NCBI GenBank assembly: GCA_905221605.1
Contig: CAJNDS010002688.1
Span: 255,564-315,035, forward strand
Reading direction: 5' to 3'
Length of the DNA stretch: 59,472 nucleotides
Origin: Symbiodinium natans
Taxonomy: Eukaryota; Sar; Dinophyceae; Suessiales; Symbiodiniaceae
In this document: piece by piece, positions 39,060 to 49,052 of the stretch
Layout: the number at the start of each line of letters is the position of its first letter
Position numbering within the stretch: the stretch's first letter is position 1
Position numbers and translations under genes: made by a program
The notes under the pieces: generated by a model
Seen by the model: only the letters and a program-made list of their open reading frames with translations
Told to the model about the DNA's origin: nothing
Databases searched by the model: none

Positions 39060-39120
39060 CCCCTAAACCCTAAACCCTAAAGCCTAAACCCTAAACCCTA
39101 AACCCTAAACCCTAAAGGGT
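39060..39120. repeat. CCCTAAA tract
   Basis: Eight units. The following 39120-39550 is AT-rich unique sequence with a TTATTA microsatellite (39208-39240) and no recognised gene. Confidence 0.88.
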
Positions 39121-39659
39121 TGTGCTGACGACGCGAAGTCGACTTCTCCAGGTCATTGGCCGATCCCAGACATTGAGTGTCGAGGCGGGTTCGCGTGCCA
39201 GTTTAATATTATTACTATTATTATTATGATTATGATGATCATTACTCCTCTTATGATGAGTTTTGTTGGAATGATGACTACGAGTAATATACGTTGATGA
39301 TGGGAAATGTAGTTACACTTGTATTATGTTTACAAAAAACAATATTTCATGGTAGCGTATATTATTATGGTCATTCCATCATTTGCTCGACTCTTTCCGG
39401 TATCCTTTCTTTACAAAGAATCATGTTGCTTCTCATTGGCTAGTGAGTCATATGGTTCAGATGAGCATTGTTGTTCACGCTTGTAGATGGATACTACGCC
39501 CCGGTCACGCGTTGCTTTGCTTGCGTGTGCTCTTTGGCAAGTCGCCAGTGCGCAGCTTTTAGGGTGTAGGGTTAGGGTGGGTTTAGGGTTTAGGGTTCAG
39601 GGTTTAGGGTTTAGGGTTTAGGGTTTAGGGCTTAGGGCTTAGGGCTTAGGGCCTCTCAG

Positions 39660-39772
39660 GTCGGAATCACGACCGTCCTGAGCTTCACGGTCTATGAGTG
39701 CCCGGAGCCGGCCCGCCCGCCGAATTGTCGACGTCAGAGGGTCAAACAAAGCAGACCACGTGGTAGAGCCTT
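39660..39772 (+). CDS. Exon-like island
   Basis: After CTCAG the frame reads VGITTVLSFTVYECPEPARP then PNCRRQRVKQSRPRGRAF. Bounded by TTTAGGG tracts. Not recognised. Confidence 0.45.
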
Positions 39773-39774
39773 TG

Positions 39775-39832
39775 GGGTTTAGGGTTTAGGGTTTAGGGTT
39801 TAGGGTTTAGGGTTTAGGGTTTAGGGTTTAGG
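39775..39832. repeat. TTTAGGG tract
   Basis: Eight units. Confidence 0.92.
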
Positions 39833-40178
39833 ACCAGGAAGTTCCTAGTTAGGATAAGGGGGGCCCTAAAAAGGGAACCCTTCTTAACCCTCTTCTGGCT
39901 CCCTTTAACAGGGACCTTATTCAGAGGGTCCCCTAGAGGTAGAGCTTGCACAGTGCCCTGGCACCCAGAGGAGGTCCCCTCATTTCCGCCCCTTTTTGTT
40001 AGGGCTCGGGTTCCAAAAACTGTAAACCCGAAACTCTAAACCCTATAACCTCAAGCCTGAACGCCATGAAAAAACCATAAAAACCCAAACGTCCTAAAAA
40101 CCCTGAAAGTTCAAAATACTCTAAAAACCCTAAACCCCCTAAACACCTTAAACCCAAAAAGCCCGAAAGCCGCGCCAG

Positions 40179-40235
40179 GTCTTCACCCCCGAGACCGCAC
40201 GCTGCCTCGGCTTGCTGAGGCTTCCATATGAAACA
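40179..40235 (+). CDS. Exon-like island
   Basis: After CCAG the frame reads VFTPETARCLGLLRLPYET. Followed by a TTTAGGG tract (40234-40340). Confidence 0.4.
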
Positions 40236-40666
40236 GGGTTTAGGGTTTAGGGTTTTGGGTTTAGGGTTTAGGGTTTGGGGTTTGGGGTCCAGGGTTTAGG
40301 GTTTAGGGTTTTAGGGTTCAGGGTTTAGGGTTTAGGGTGAGTGTATATAAGGTTCCTTTTGAATATTGGTGAGTGTATACCTTGGGTGTCCTTTTGGGGG
40401 GTACAAGAAATATCTACCCTACTTCATGTAAGGAGGTTGCCCGGAAGGTCCTTTGAAGGTTAGGGTTTCGGGTTTAGGGTTTGGGGTTTGGGGTTTGGGG
40501 TTTAGGGTTTAGGGTTTAGGGTTTGGGGTTTAGGGTTTAGGGTTTAGGGTTCCGAGTGTGGAGAGTCCCTCAGCAAGGGGAGTCCTTGCCACAAACGGGG
40601 CCTTCCTCCGTGATTTTGTTGGGGAGGAGGGTTTTTTTTGAAGAACTGCCGGTTGGCCTTTTGCTT

Positions 40667-40770
40667 GGTGGTTACTTGTAAGTAGGGTTCTAAGTAGGGT
40701 CGCAATGGCTAAAATGCTTGTTCAGGGCACTTAAAACCCTTCTTACAAGTAGCCTTGACCTTCAAGTAGG
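40667..40770. mobile_element. Family B hairpin
   Basis: TTGGTGGTTACTTGTAAGTA at the left and CTTACAAGTAGCCTTGACC at the right; diverged. Confidence 0.5.
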
Positions 40771-40989
40771 TACTGTACCCTAAAGACAAAGGCCGTCCAG
40801 CCTGAATTGCTCCATGCATTTGTGCATTAAAGGTGCCATAACAGCTTGCCATTTTTCGCAGCTGTTGGGGACCTTTGTTCGGCTTTGACTGTTGAATGCC
40901 TCAGACGTAAGTTGTGGGTTCGTGGGCGTGCGCAGCGAAGCTTTCCAACACCGGGGAGCGAGTTCTCCTACGGCCTCAAATCCTAAGCC

Positions 40990-41108
40990 TAAACCCTAAA
41001 CCCTAAACCCTAAACCCTAAACCCTAAACCCTAAACCCTAAACCCTAGACCCTAGACCCTAGACCCTAGACCCTAGACCCTAGACCCTAGACCCTAGACC
41101 CTAGACCC
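40990..41108. repeat. CCCTAAA tract then CCCTAGA tract
   Basis: About eight CCCTAAA units change abruptly into about nine CCCTAGA units. Confidence 0.93.
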
Positions 41109-41217
41109 AAACAACCCTGAACCCGAAAACCCAAAAAATAAGGCCCCAGGCTTCCGAGCAGCAAACCAAAGAAAGGTACCCTAAGCTGACACTGGGACCT
41201 AGGGTTTAGGGCCCAGG

Positions 41218-41374
41218 GTCTACTTGAAGGCCCATGGGTTCATATAAGCATTTCGGGTTTCAAGATGTTATGAGTACCCTTTCTATGGTTATAACCATCC
41301 TTACCCTAAATCCCAAACCCTAAACCCTAAGCCCTAAACCCTAAACCTAAACCCCACTTCCACGTACCCAAGAA
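41218..41374. mobile_element. Family B-like hairpin containing CCCTAAA units
   Basis: CTACTTGAAGGCCCATGGGT at the left, CACGTACCCAAGAACCTCC at the right, telomere-like units inside (41310-41350). Confidence 0.5.
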
Positions 41375-41492
41375 CCTCCAAGTGCTAAACCCTAAACCCT
41401 AACCCTAAACCCTAAACCCTAAACCCTAAACCCTAAACCCTAAACCCCAAACCCTACTTGTCACCTCCAAGTAGGGTTGTGTTCCGCGGAGG

Positions 41493-41543
41493 GTTCCCGT
41501 GGAGCGCTTGGCCGAGCGCTACTCCTCCGGAGCCTTGGCATGG
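41493..41543 (+). CDS. Short exon-like island
   Basis: Reads VPVERLAERYSSGALAW. Ends at a TTTAGGG tract. Confidence 0.35.
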
Positions 41544-41649
41544 TTTAGGGTTTAGGGTTCAGGGTTTTAGGGTTTTAGGGGTTTCGGGGTTTCAGGGGTT
41601 TAGGGTTTCAGGGTTTCAGGGTTTCAGGGTTTAGGGCTTAGGGCTTAGG

Positions 41650-42180
41650 GTTCCTTAAGGTTGTACCCTTGGGTGTTGGGGACCCTTTTGTGAAATCCTC
41701 AAGGTCGTATAAGGGCCATATTAGGAGTATGTTAAGGGCAACCTTTAGGGGACAACCTTAAGGGTACGAGTCTCAATCCCTTGAGAGCTGGTTCAGAGTT
41801 TAGGGTCTAGGCTTCCGATTGTTTGTCGGTTGCGAGGGCCTCGGGGTAGTTGATGTGCGTCAGGTCATAGGTAGGACGAAAAGTTCGACCTCTGAAGCAC
41901 ATGGAACCGTTACACATGTCCTGCGCAGGATAATAACAGCAGCGAAGAACTTCACGTGTACAAATATAGTGATATGGCCACTTCTCAAAAGTATGGGTTC
42001 GCTAAATATCAGGGGCCGCCTTATAATGGTAACCCCCAAAAGCACAATAATTTAGAGAAGTTACCACACAACTTTTTTCGGGTGGACCAGTTCTGCCAGG
42101 TAGGCCATGTAAGATGCACATTTCCTGAACTCTGCCACCTCGCGATATGTCGGATCCGGTAGTCTTCAAGGGCCTGATTT
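41650..42180. other. Region without firm gene call
   Basis: A hairpin-like stretch at 41650-41775 (GTACCCTTGGG ... CCTTAAGGGTACG) and an open + frame at 41819-42055 of unclear status. Confidence 0.35.
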
Positions 42181-42297
42181 CTTGGAATCGAACCCTATCC
42201 TAGACCCTATAAGCCCTGCAGATCGGGTCCCAGAGCATTGGGGGTTTAGGGTTTTGGGGTGTTGGTGTTTTTGGGTGTCGCGGTTTTGTGGTTTTTT

Positions 42298-42454
42298 GCT
42301 CCAGACAATCTTGAGTAAGATCCCTGCAGACTTTGCATGCGACTTTCATTCTGAGCTCCTTATGTGCAAGTCTCTCGACACTTCATTTATATCGCTGGAA
42401 CTCAAATTTCACACCGACCCCGCAGCAAACCCTGCAATCCCCAAACTGCCTTGA
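42298..42454 (+). CDS. Possible exon, unknown protein
   Basis: Reads LQTILSKIPADFACDFHS, then ELLMCKSLDTSFISLELK, then FHTDPAANPAIPKLP and TGA. Protein-like; not recognised. Confidence 0.4.
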
Positions 42455-42556
42455 ACCCTAAACCTAAGCCCGTGGCTTCTGCTCCTATTTGCCTAAGAAC
42501 CTACCCCAAAAGAACGGAATAATTATCCCCAAGTTGCCCTTATCATAAGGAAGAAG

Positions 42557-42592
42557 TTTTTTTTTTTTTTTTTTTTTGGGGGGGGGGGGGGG
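42557..42592. repeat. T and G homopolymer runs
   Basis: About 19 T then about 16 G, inside a hairpin whose arms are CCTATTTGCCTAAGAACC (42486) and GGTTCTTAGGCAAATGGG (42593). Confidence 0.8.
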
Positions 42593-42724
42593 TGGTTCTT
42601 AGGCAAATGGGAATCTAGGGTTGGGGATGTTCGCCCTTGTAGTAACAGTTCTGAATAGGGCTTCTAGTAGTGCCCCCCCTATTATCCTATCATCATCCCT
42701 GTCAAGGACTGTTAGCCTAAACCG

Positions 42725-42845
42725 TAAACGCTAAACCCTAAACCCCAAACCCCAAACCCTAAACCCCAAACCCCAAACCCTAAACCCTAAACCCTAAACC
42801 CTAAACCCTAAACCCCAAACCCTAAACCCTAAACCCTAAACCCAA
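42725..42845. repeat. CCCTAAA tract with CCCCAAA variants
   Basis: About seventeen units. Confidence 0.92.
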
Positions 42846-42874
42846 GGCAAATAGTAGTCTAAGGCATCTTTCAG

Positions 42875-42967
42875 CAATGGTTCAACCTGGACACGAAGAC
42901 GGACCCGCGTATGCCTGCTGGCGACCTGCAGAGTCTGGTGAGCCGATTCGAGCAGGAGCCCATTCGG
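42875..42967 (+). CDS. Exon-like island
   Basis: After TTTCAG the frame reads QWFNLDTKTDPRMPAGDL then QSLVSRFEQEPIR. Clean frame, bounded by tracts of opposite orientation. Not recognised. Confidence 0.55.
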
Positions 42968-42971
42968 TTTG

Positions 42972-43086
42972 GAGTTTAGGGTTTAGGGTTTAGGGTTTAG
43001 GGTTTAGGGTTTAGGGTTTAGGGTTTAGGGTTTAGGGTTTAGGGTTTATGGTTTAGGGTTTAGGGTTTAGGGTTTAGGGTTTAGGG
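42972..43086. repeat. TTTAGGG tract
   Basis: About sixteen units, one TTTATGG. Confidence 0.93.
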
Positions 43087-43225
43087 TCGGAAGAATTCAT
43101 AGTATTCGCTTATGGGCCCTTATATAAATATACTTTAATCACCCCTAATGTAGGGTCGGAAGAATTCATGGTATCCACTTACGGGTCCCTTTATAATTAG
43201 ACCAGAATACATCCCCAAAACCTTT
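43085..43225. repeat. Family H, two tandem copies
   Basis: GGGTCGGAAGAATTCATAGT and, 69 bases on, GGGTCGGAAGAATTCATGG, each followed by 'ccttataaa'-like AT-rich sequence. Related to 5216. Confidence 0.6.
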
Positions 43226-43494
43226 TTCTAGTTGTTGACGCCTCTATATTGGGGTCTCGCACCTGATGTTTGGGGTTGATTAGAGGGCTGACGGGCCTGG
43301 GGGCGTGAGAAAGTTGGTTGGGGCATCTGGGCCGTTTGCAGGGTTTTGAGTGGCGTAGGGTGCTCAGGATTGGCACGCGATGTCAGAAGTTTCCTAATTA
43401 TTTCAACCCTAACCCTAAACTGTAAACCCTTAACCCGAAAAACCTTATGAACCCTAAAAGCCCTGCAAAGCCTGAAAACCCTGAAAGCCCCTAA

Positions 43495-43572
43495 ACCCTA
43501 AACCCTAAACCCTAAACCCTAAACCCTAAACCCTAAACCCTAAACCCTAAACCCTAAACCCTAAACCCTAAC
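43495..43572. repeat. CCCTAAA tract
   Basis: Eleven units. Confidence 0.92.
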
Positions 43573-43623
43573 CCACTGATCTAGCCGCGTAAACTCGGAG
43601 ACCACATGTTCTGCAGTCTTCAG

Positions 43624-43679
43624 GCATATGCTGATGCAGTGGCGGACGTATACCAGTGTGGGACCCCAGCATGGCCCGT
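43624..43679 (+). CDS. Exon-like island
   Basis: After TTCAG the frame reads AYADAVADVYQCGTPAWP. Confidence 0.5.
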
Positions 43680-43796
43680 TTAGGGTTTAGGGCTTAGGGC
43701 TTAGGGTTTAGGGTTTAGGGTTTAGGGTTTAGGATTTAGGGTTTAGGGTTTAGGGTTTAGGGTTTAGGGTTTAGGGTTTAGGGTTTAGGGTGCACT
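43679..43796. repeat. TTTAGGG tract
   Basis: About seventeen units. Confidence 0.93.
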
Positions 43797-44025
43797 TCTC
43801 CGAAAATTGCCCCCAGCTGCCCAAGTGTTGAGTCCTCACAGGCTTGGGCAACCTAGCTTTGCAAGGCAAGTTACATGGCCCCTTAGCAGGTCCCTTACCC
43901 GTTTTAAAAGGGTTCTGAAGTATGGTCCCTCAGGTTTTGAAGGGGAAATAAGGGGCATGGAAGGGTTCTCACATTAAAGAGCCCATATTGATGCACCATG
44001 TTACTGTTCTTGTAGGCTTCGTGGA

Positions 44026-44145
44026 GGTTCATGGTACTTAGTAGCCGAATGATAACTGTACGTATAACCCACTTATAACCCTAGTTCTAAGTCGGTTATA
44101 ACTACACGTATAGTTGGGTTATACGTACCCTGAACCTCCAAGTTG
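44026..44145. mobile_element. Hairpin element family B
   Basis: GTGGAGGTTCATGGTACTTA ... GTACCCTGAACCTCCAAG, with an inner palindrome around ACGTATAACC and GGTTATACGT. Confidence 0.65.
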
Positions 44146-44368
44146 GGTCGCATGTCCATGGAGAGCTTCCGTCCTGCTGCATGGCCTTACTCCGCACAGC
44201 CAGCCCTACACCCCAAACCTTAAACCTCTAAACCCCTTAATCCCCCCCCCAAAAAAAAAACCGAAAACTCCCCACAACCCCTGAACCCTAAACCCTAAAC
44301 CGTATGAACCCTACACCCGATGAACCCTAAACCCTCGGAACCCAAAACCCTATGAACCCTGAACCCAG

Positions 44369-44470
44369 GCCGAAGATCTGCTTGTCCGTGATTGGCACAG
44401 CTTTCGAGGCCATTCGGGGTCCTTTCTTGTGCTCCCCAACGCATGGCCTGGTTCTTTTGCTTGGGCACTA
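44369..44470 (+). CDS. Exon-like island
   Basis: After CCCAG the frame reads AEDLLVRDWHSFRGHSGSFL then VLPNAWPGSFAWAL. Clean; not recognised. A TA-rich microsatellite region (44530-44665) follows. Confidence 0.5.
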
Positions 44471-44809
44471 TTCACATGTATATGGCAAATGTCAGACAAG
44501 ACAATACAGTGGTTTACCCATACATCTACATGTTACATATATACAGATAAACATATATACATATATACATATATACAGATATACATATATACGTATATAC
44601 ATAGGTACATAGACACACACATATACATGTATATTATATATATATATATGTATATATACATGCGTGTGCCGATGGGCCATGTTATAACAGGGACCCGCCA
44701 GAAGGGTAGCGAACTGACCAGGTTCGACTTCCAAGCCACGGAGATGTTAGGGTTTAGGGGTTTAGGGTTTAGGGTTGAGGGTTTAGGGTTTAGGGTTTAG
44801 GGCGCCCAG

Positions 44810-44885
44810 GTGCAGCGAGGCACTCGACAGACCTGCTCCATCTTCGTCGGGGAGGATGTGAAGACCCAGGCACTCTCCCTAAGCT
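44810..44885 (+). CDS. Exon-like island
   Basis: After CCAG the frame reads VQRGTRQTCSIFVGEDVK then TQALSL. Confidence 0.5.
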
Positions 44886-44907
44886 TCAAACCCCCAAACC
44901 CTGCTTG

Positions 44908-45056
44908 GAGGTTCATGGTACTTATTAACCAATCATAACGGTACTTATAACCCACTTATAAGACCCTCAAGTGCCCTAATGTGGTTATAAGTACAGTTAT
45001 AAGTACAGTTATAACTGGTTATTATAACTGGTTATTAGGTACCATGAACCCCCAAA
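44908..45056. mobile_element. Hairpin element family B
   Basis: GGAGGTTCATGGTACTTATT ... AGGTACCATGAACCCCC; the interior has repeated TTATAAGTACAG units. Confidence 0.65.
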
Positions 45057-45336
45057 CCCTACACCCTTGTGAAAACCCTAAACCTGAATGTGGGGCCTGC
45101 TTTTAATTATTCGGTCCTCTCCCCCCCACCCCCCTCCCCCCAAAAAAGCACTAAACACTAAACACTACACCGTAAACCCTAAACCCTAAACCCCAGCGGG
45201 CCCAACGGGGGGGTGGGGGGAGGAACGTGTTAAAAGGAGCCGCTCCCTGGCAGCCCTCTGAGGGGAGAGAGGCCCAGCAATTCATGTTAAAGGCGCGCCG
45301 AAAGACTTGACGCTAAAGCGGATCCCGCCAGACACC

Positions 45337-45402
45337 CTAAACCCCAAACCCTAAACCCCAAACCCCAAACCCTAAACCCCAAACCCTAAACCCTAAACCC
45401 CC
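45337..45402. repeat. CCCTAAA/CCCCAAA alternating tract
   Basis: About nine units. Confidence 0.9.
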
Positions 45403-45793
45403 TACGGGAGGGCAACCGAAAGGGGGAAAGGAATCAACCCCAATAATCACCCTCAAATTATTTACCAACCAGAACCAAAGAACACACAGAAGAGGAATCA
45501 GTTGGGTGCATCTTCCCAGGCAGCTTTTCTTGTGCCATCTGTCCTCCTAGAGTGCTAAATTGGTCCCAACCTTGAAGCCGCAGCAAGCCCCCGAAACCCA
45601 AACCCTAAACCCTGAATACGGGCGCGCTAAAATCCGTACCTAACGCCTCTAGAACCCCTAGACCCCAATAGCAGACAAACGCAACCCGAAACCCCAGACC
45701 CTAGAAACTCTAAACCTAAACCCTAGCCCTAAACCCTAAACCTTAAACCCTCAATTATAAGCTCTGTGTCGCTACCCGCGCCGGAACCCTCAG

Positions 45794-45844
45794 GCAGGTC
45801 CCGACTTGAAAGCCCTCATCGCTTCCCACAAGCAGCAGGCCTAG
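45794..45844 (+). CDS. Short possible terminal exon
   Basis: After CAG the frame reads AGPDLKALIASHKQQA and TAG. Confidence 0.4.
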   Translation, partial: AGPDLKALIASHKQQA

Positions 45845-45879
45845 CGTTCACTTTGGGTTTTTGGGGTGTCGGGGTTTAG

Positions 45880-45932
45880 GGTTTGGGGTTTGGGGTTTGG
45901 GGTTTGGGGTTTGGGGTTTGGGGTTTACGGTT
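45880..45932. repeat. TTTGGGG tract
   Basis: Seven units of the TTTGGGG variant. From 45935 to 46500 there are scattered units and no firm gene. Confidence 0.9.
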
Positions 45933-46517
45933 AAGTTGGGGGTCTTTTTGGCGGTTCGGGGTTTAGGGTTTCGGGCTTCGAGCTTAAGGTGCGTCTGGGT
46001 TTAGGGTTTATGGTTTCCGGTAAGCTTCAGCTCATTCTTTAGAGGATCGCGGTGTCGGGTCTGCGGCCTAGGGGTTCTGCCTCATTCTCATATCGCCACC
46101 ACCACTCCAGGGTTTAGTGTTTAGGGTTTCGGGTTTGGGGTTTAGGGTTTAGGGTTCAGGGTTTAGGGTTGAGGGTTTGTATTGGCACATGATGACATGG
46201 CGCACGGCGCGTGCCTCGATGATAAAAGGGAATAGGGTCTAGGGGTTAATTCGCTTTTGGTGTTTGTTTTCCCCACCCCCCCCCCCCCTCCCCCGCCCCA
46301 GGCTGTGTGAAGCCACCTGAATTTTAGCTTGGTGGGTGTGAGTGCTACGACTTCACTTCCCACTCCACATCGAACGCAGTCACTCGAAACACGACCTAGG
46401 ATGCCTCACAAGCCCCAACCTAAACCCTAAGCCCTAAACCCCATGCCCTAGCCCTGTCAGTCCGCCGCATTTGCCATGGCGATCTTGGCATAACCTTTAA
46501 CCCTAGCAACGTCGCAG

Positions 46518-46712
46518 GCTGCCTACATCGATGCCCTGCATGAAGAGATCCGTCGTGAGATGCTCAGGGGTGGATCTGCACGTTATGCTGCGATGCACCG
46601 CTTCGGTCTCAGCGTTGCCCTGACGGCTCTAGGGACTCTTTCATTGGCTGGATCATGCCTTCACTTCAAAACTTTTGTATCTTGGGGGCGGGGCATTTTG
46701 AGCCAAAGGTAA
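46518..46712 (+). CDS. Exon with a hydrophobic segment
   Basis: After CGCAG the frame reads AAYIDALHEEIRREMLRG, then GSARYAAMHRFGLSVAL, then TALGTLSLAGSCLHFKTF and on to TAA, about 64 codons. The Leu/Ala-rich stretch could be a membrane segment. A second open stretch follows directly in another frame (GKPTLKFASLKKHVADARV), so an intron or a small frameshift near 46705 is possible. Confidence 0.5.
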   Translation, partial: AAYIDALHEEIRREMLRGGSARYAAMHRFGLSVALTALGTLSLAGSCLHFKTFVSWGRGILSQR

Positions 46713-46809
46713 GGGCAAGCCGACACTCAAATTTGCTTCCTTGAAGAAGCATGTTGCTGATGCTCGTGTTCGGAGATTCAAAGGTTCTCCCGCGATAGTA
46801 ACTCTCTGC

Positions 46810-46922
46810 CTGGTTTATGAGGGGTTTATAGGGGATTTATAGGGGTTTATAGGGATTTATAGGGGATTTATAGGGGATTTATAGGGGATTTATAGGGGGT
46901 TATAGGGGGTTATAGGGGGTTT
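46810..46922. repeat. GGGGATTTATA variant tract
   Basis: Units of TTTATAGGGGA, 10-12 bases. Confidence 0.9.
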
Positions 46923-46984
46923 ATGGCCTAAGAGTTGCGATTGCTGCGGATCAGCTTCGTTCAGCATGTTGAACGTCGCTTGTC

Positions 46985-47056
46985 CGAGGCTTCAATGTGC
47001 CATCCTATCGTCCGCTGGCTGCCAGCATGGGCATGCAGGCCATCTCGGACAAGTTC
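46985..47056 (+). CDS. Exon-like island
   Basis: Reads RGFNVPSYRPLAASMGMQA then ISDKF. An alternative frame (VERRLSEASMCHPIVRWLPA) is open for longer, so the frame is uncertain. In the chosen frame it joins well to 47219. Confidence 0.4.
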
Positions 47057-47218
47057 GTAGTTTAGGGTTTAGAGGGGTTTAGAGGGGTTTAGAGGGGTGT
47101 ATAGGGTTTATAGGGTTTATAGGGTTTATAGGGTTTATAGGGTTTATCGGGTTTATCGGGTTTATAGGGTTTATAGGGTTTATATGGTTTATAGGGTTTA
47201 TAGGGTTTAGGGTTTAGG
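47057..47218. repeat. TTTATAGGG 9-mer variant tract, possible intron
   Basis: GTAGTTTAGGG at the left edge and TTTAGG before GTGATC at the right. About fifteen units, mostly TTTATAGGG. If removed, DKF joins VIAAALDAVTATCG in frame; such an intron would consist almost entirely of repeat. Confidence 0.6.
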
Positions 47219-47360
47219 GTGATCGCAGCAGCCCTTGATGCAGTGACTGCAACATGCGGCCTTGGCCAGGGCTCGATGAAGCCTCCACCTACGATGCCAG
47301 CGCCCGGCTTACGACACGTGCAGCGGGTATGGGAAGTCGGAAGGGCAGCTACTTCGCCCC
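47219..47360 (+). CDS. Exon-like island
   Basis: Reads VIAAALDAVTATCGLGQGSM, then KPPPTMPAPGLRHVQRVW. Another + frame is also open. Not recognised. Confidence 0.4.
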
Positions 47361-47516
47361 AAACCCTAAAGCCTCAAACCCTAAACCCTACACCCTAACC
47401 CTTGGATCTAGGGACTCAAACGTGCAATGTGATGAGCGTCTCAACTGACTGTTAGGGGGCAATGCCACCGCCCATCTCGTCCAACATTGCGCCAATGGCG
47501 TAGGCGGGTCCCTTGC

Positions 47517-47626
47517 CCTAAGGATCCGTGTAGCTATATAGTATATACTCGTGCCCTGCAGCTACTAAAGAGGCACCCCTTTAGAGCCCAAGTATATACT
47601 GTATAGGTACATGGATCCTTCAGGGT
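47517..47626. mobile_element. Family G hairpin
   Basis: CCTAAGGATCCGTGTAGCTA ... TATAGGTACATGGATCCTTC. Same element as the one nested in family B at 29349. Confidence 0.65.
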
Positions 47627-47894
47627 TGCTGAAGTGTGCTTGAGCAAGACGAGTCCCGTTCTGGTAGGATCATCCTTACTCTCCATTGCTCTACGTCGGG
47701 ACCACCAACCCTAAACCCGAAACCCTAAACCCTAAACCTGAAACCTGGGAGGAGCGAAATCCACACCAAAGGCCAATCGTGCAGCGCATAGCTACACCTC
47801 TTGATTGGGAGCTTCACTGGTTGCATATTTTTGCTTTCCTCTCCCGCAACCCTCAACCCTCAACCCCAAACCCTAAGCCTTGTGCTCCCTGGCC

Positions 47895-47965
47895 AAACCC
47901 TAAACCCTAAACCCTAAACCCCAAACCCTAAACCCTAAACCCTAAACCCTAAACCCTAAACCCCT
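47895..47965. repeat. CCCTAAA tract
   Basis: Ten units. Confidence 0.92.
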
Positions 47966-48179
47966 GAAGGTGATGTAATTGTAACCTGATGCAGCTGACG
48001 CTCATCTTGCACCCTTGCGGCTCGAGGATCGCTGAACGGCCAGCCTCTTGAGGTTGATTGGGTTTAGGGTTTAGGGTTTGGGGTTTAGGGTTTCGGGTGT
48101 CGGGTTTGGGGTTTAGGGTTTAGGGAAAAGGGTTTAGGGTTTGATTGGTTTAAGGATCCAATGTTGAGGGTTTACGAGA

Positions 48180-48530
48180 ATGAGGGACCCCCAATATAGA
48201 CCCCAAGTAGTAGGATTCCTTATAATAAGGACCCCAGCAAGGTACCCCCTAACCTCGGAAAACCTCTTTTTGAATTGGTTACTAGAGTTTTCCTCTCATT
48301 CTGGTAAACTACTATACGGGGAGGTCCTCTAAGTTTAGGGCCCCTGTTGGGGGTCTTTATTTTCAAGGTGCCGTACTATAGTATAGGGGACCCAGAAGGG
48401 GACCCAAAAGGGGACCCTAATTCAGAGAAGTGCCCATATGAACTAGCACACTAAGGTTGGAACCATGGGCCCGTAGTATGGTCCCTTACCATTAAGGGCT
48501 CATACCCAGAGACCCCAAAACCCCTTAATT
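48180..48530. other. AT-richer repeat-derived region
   Basis: Contains 'agtaggattccttataataa' and 'ggaccccagcaaggtacccc', which recur diverged at 30595-30640 ('agtaggatgcccttacagtaa', 'ggaccccaataaggtacccc'), so this is another interspersed element. No gene. Confidence 0.5.
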
Positions 48531-48585
48531 AAGGAATAACCCTAAACCCTAAACCCTACACCCTAAACCCTAAACCTAAACCGTA

Positions 48586-48672
48586 CTTCGGATCCCCGAA
48601 CTGCTGCCTCTGTGGCCGCGTGCGCAGGACTTGTCCTCACATCGCTTCGCCGACGTTGTCTTCGGAGCCTAG
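48586..48672 (+). CDS. Exon-like island
   Basis: Reads LRIPELLPLWPRAQDLSSHR then FADVVFGA and TAG. Clean frame; the 3' end may splice before the TAG (a GA at 48664 fits the GAGCCTAG pattern seen at 7116 and 27297). Confidence 0.5.
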   Translation, partial: LRIPELLPLWPRAQDLSSHRFADVVFGA

Positions 48673-48704
48673 ACGCCTTGAAGAAATGATGCCACGAGCC
48701 GCGC

Positions 48705-48876
48705 AGGGTTTAGGGTTTAGGGTTTAGGGTTTAGGGTTTAGGGTTTAGGGTTTAGGGTTTAGGGTTTAGGGTTTAGGGTTTAGGGTTTAGGGTTTAGGGT
48801 TTAGGGTTTAGGGTTTAGGGTTTAGGGTTTAGGGTTTAGGGTTTAGGGTTTAGGGTTTAGGGTTTAGGGTTTAGGG
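48705..48876. repeat. Longest perfect TTTAGGG tract
   Basis: About twenty-four perfect units in a row. Confidence 0.96.
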
Positions 48877-48928
48877 CTTCTCGCCGCGCCGCGGCAGTAG
48901 ATGTCATGCGGAGATGGCGCCCCAACAC

Positions 48929-49052
48929 ACCCAGGGGGTGTGAGGGGGCGGCATATGTCGCGGCGGCGTATATTGAAGTTGGGAATCCGCTCAGAGGCGA
49001 TGGAGTACTGCAGGTAGTACAGCCCCAGCCCGAAACGAATTTCTTCAAAGCT
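48929..49052 (+). CDS. Exon-like island
   Basis: The open frame reads GCEGAAYVAAAYIEVGNPLR then GDGVLQVVQPQPETNFF. The last part (CCCCAGCCCGAAAC...TTCTTCA) is duplicated at 49143 with a stop in the copy. Confidence 0.4.
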
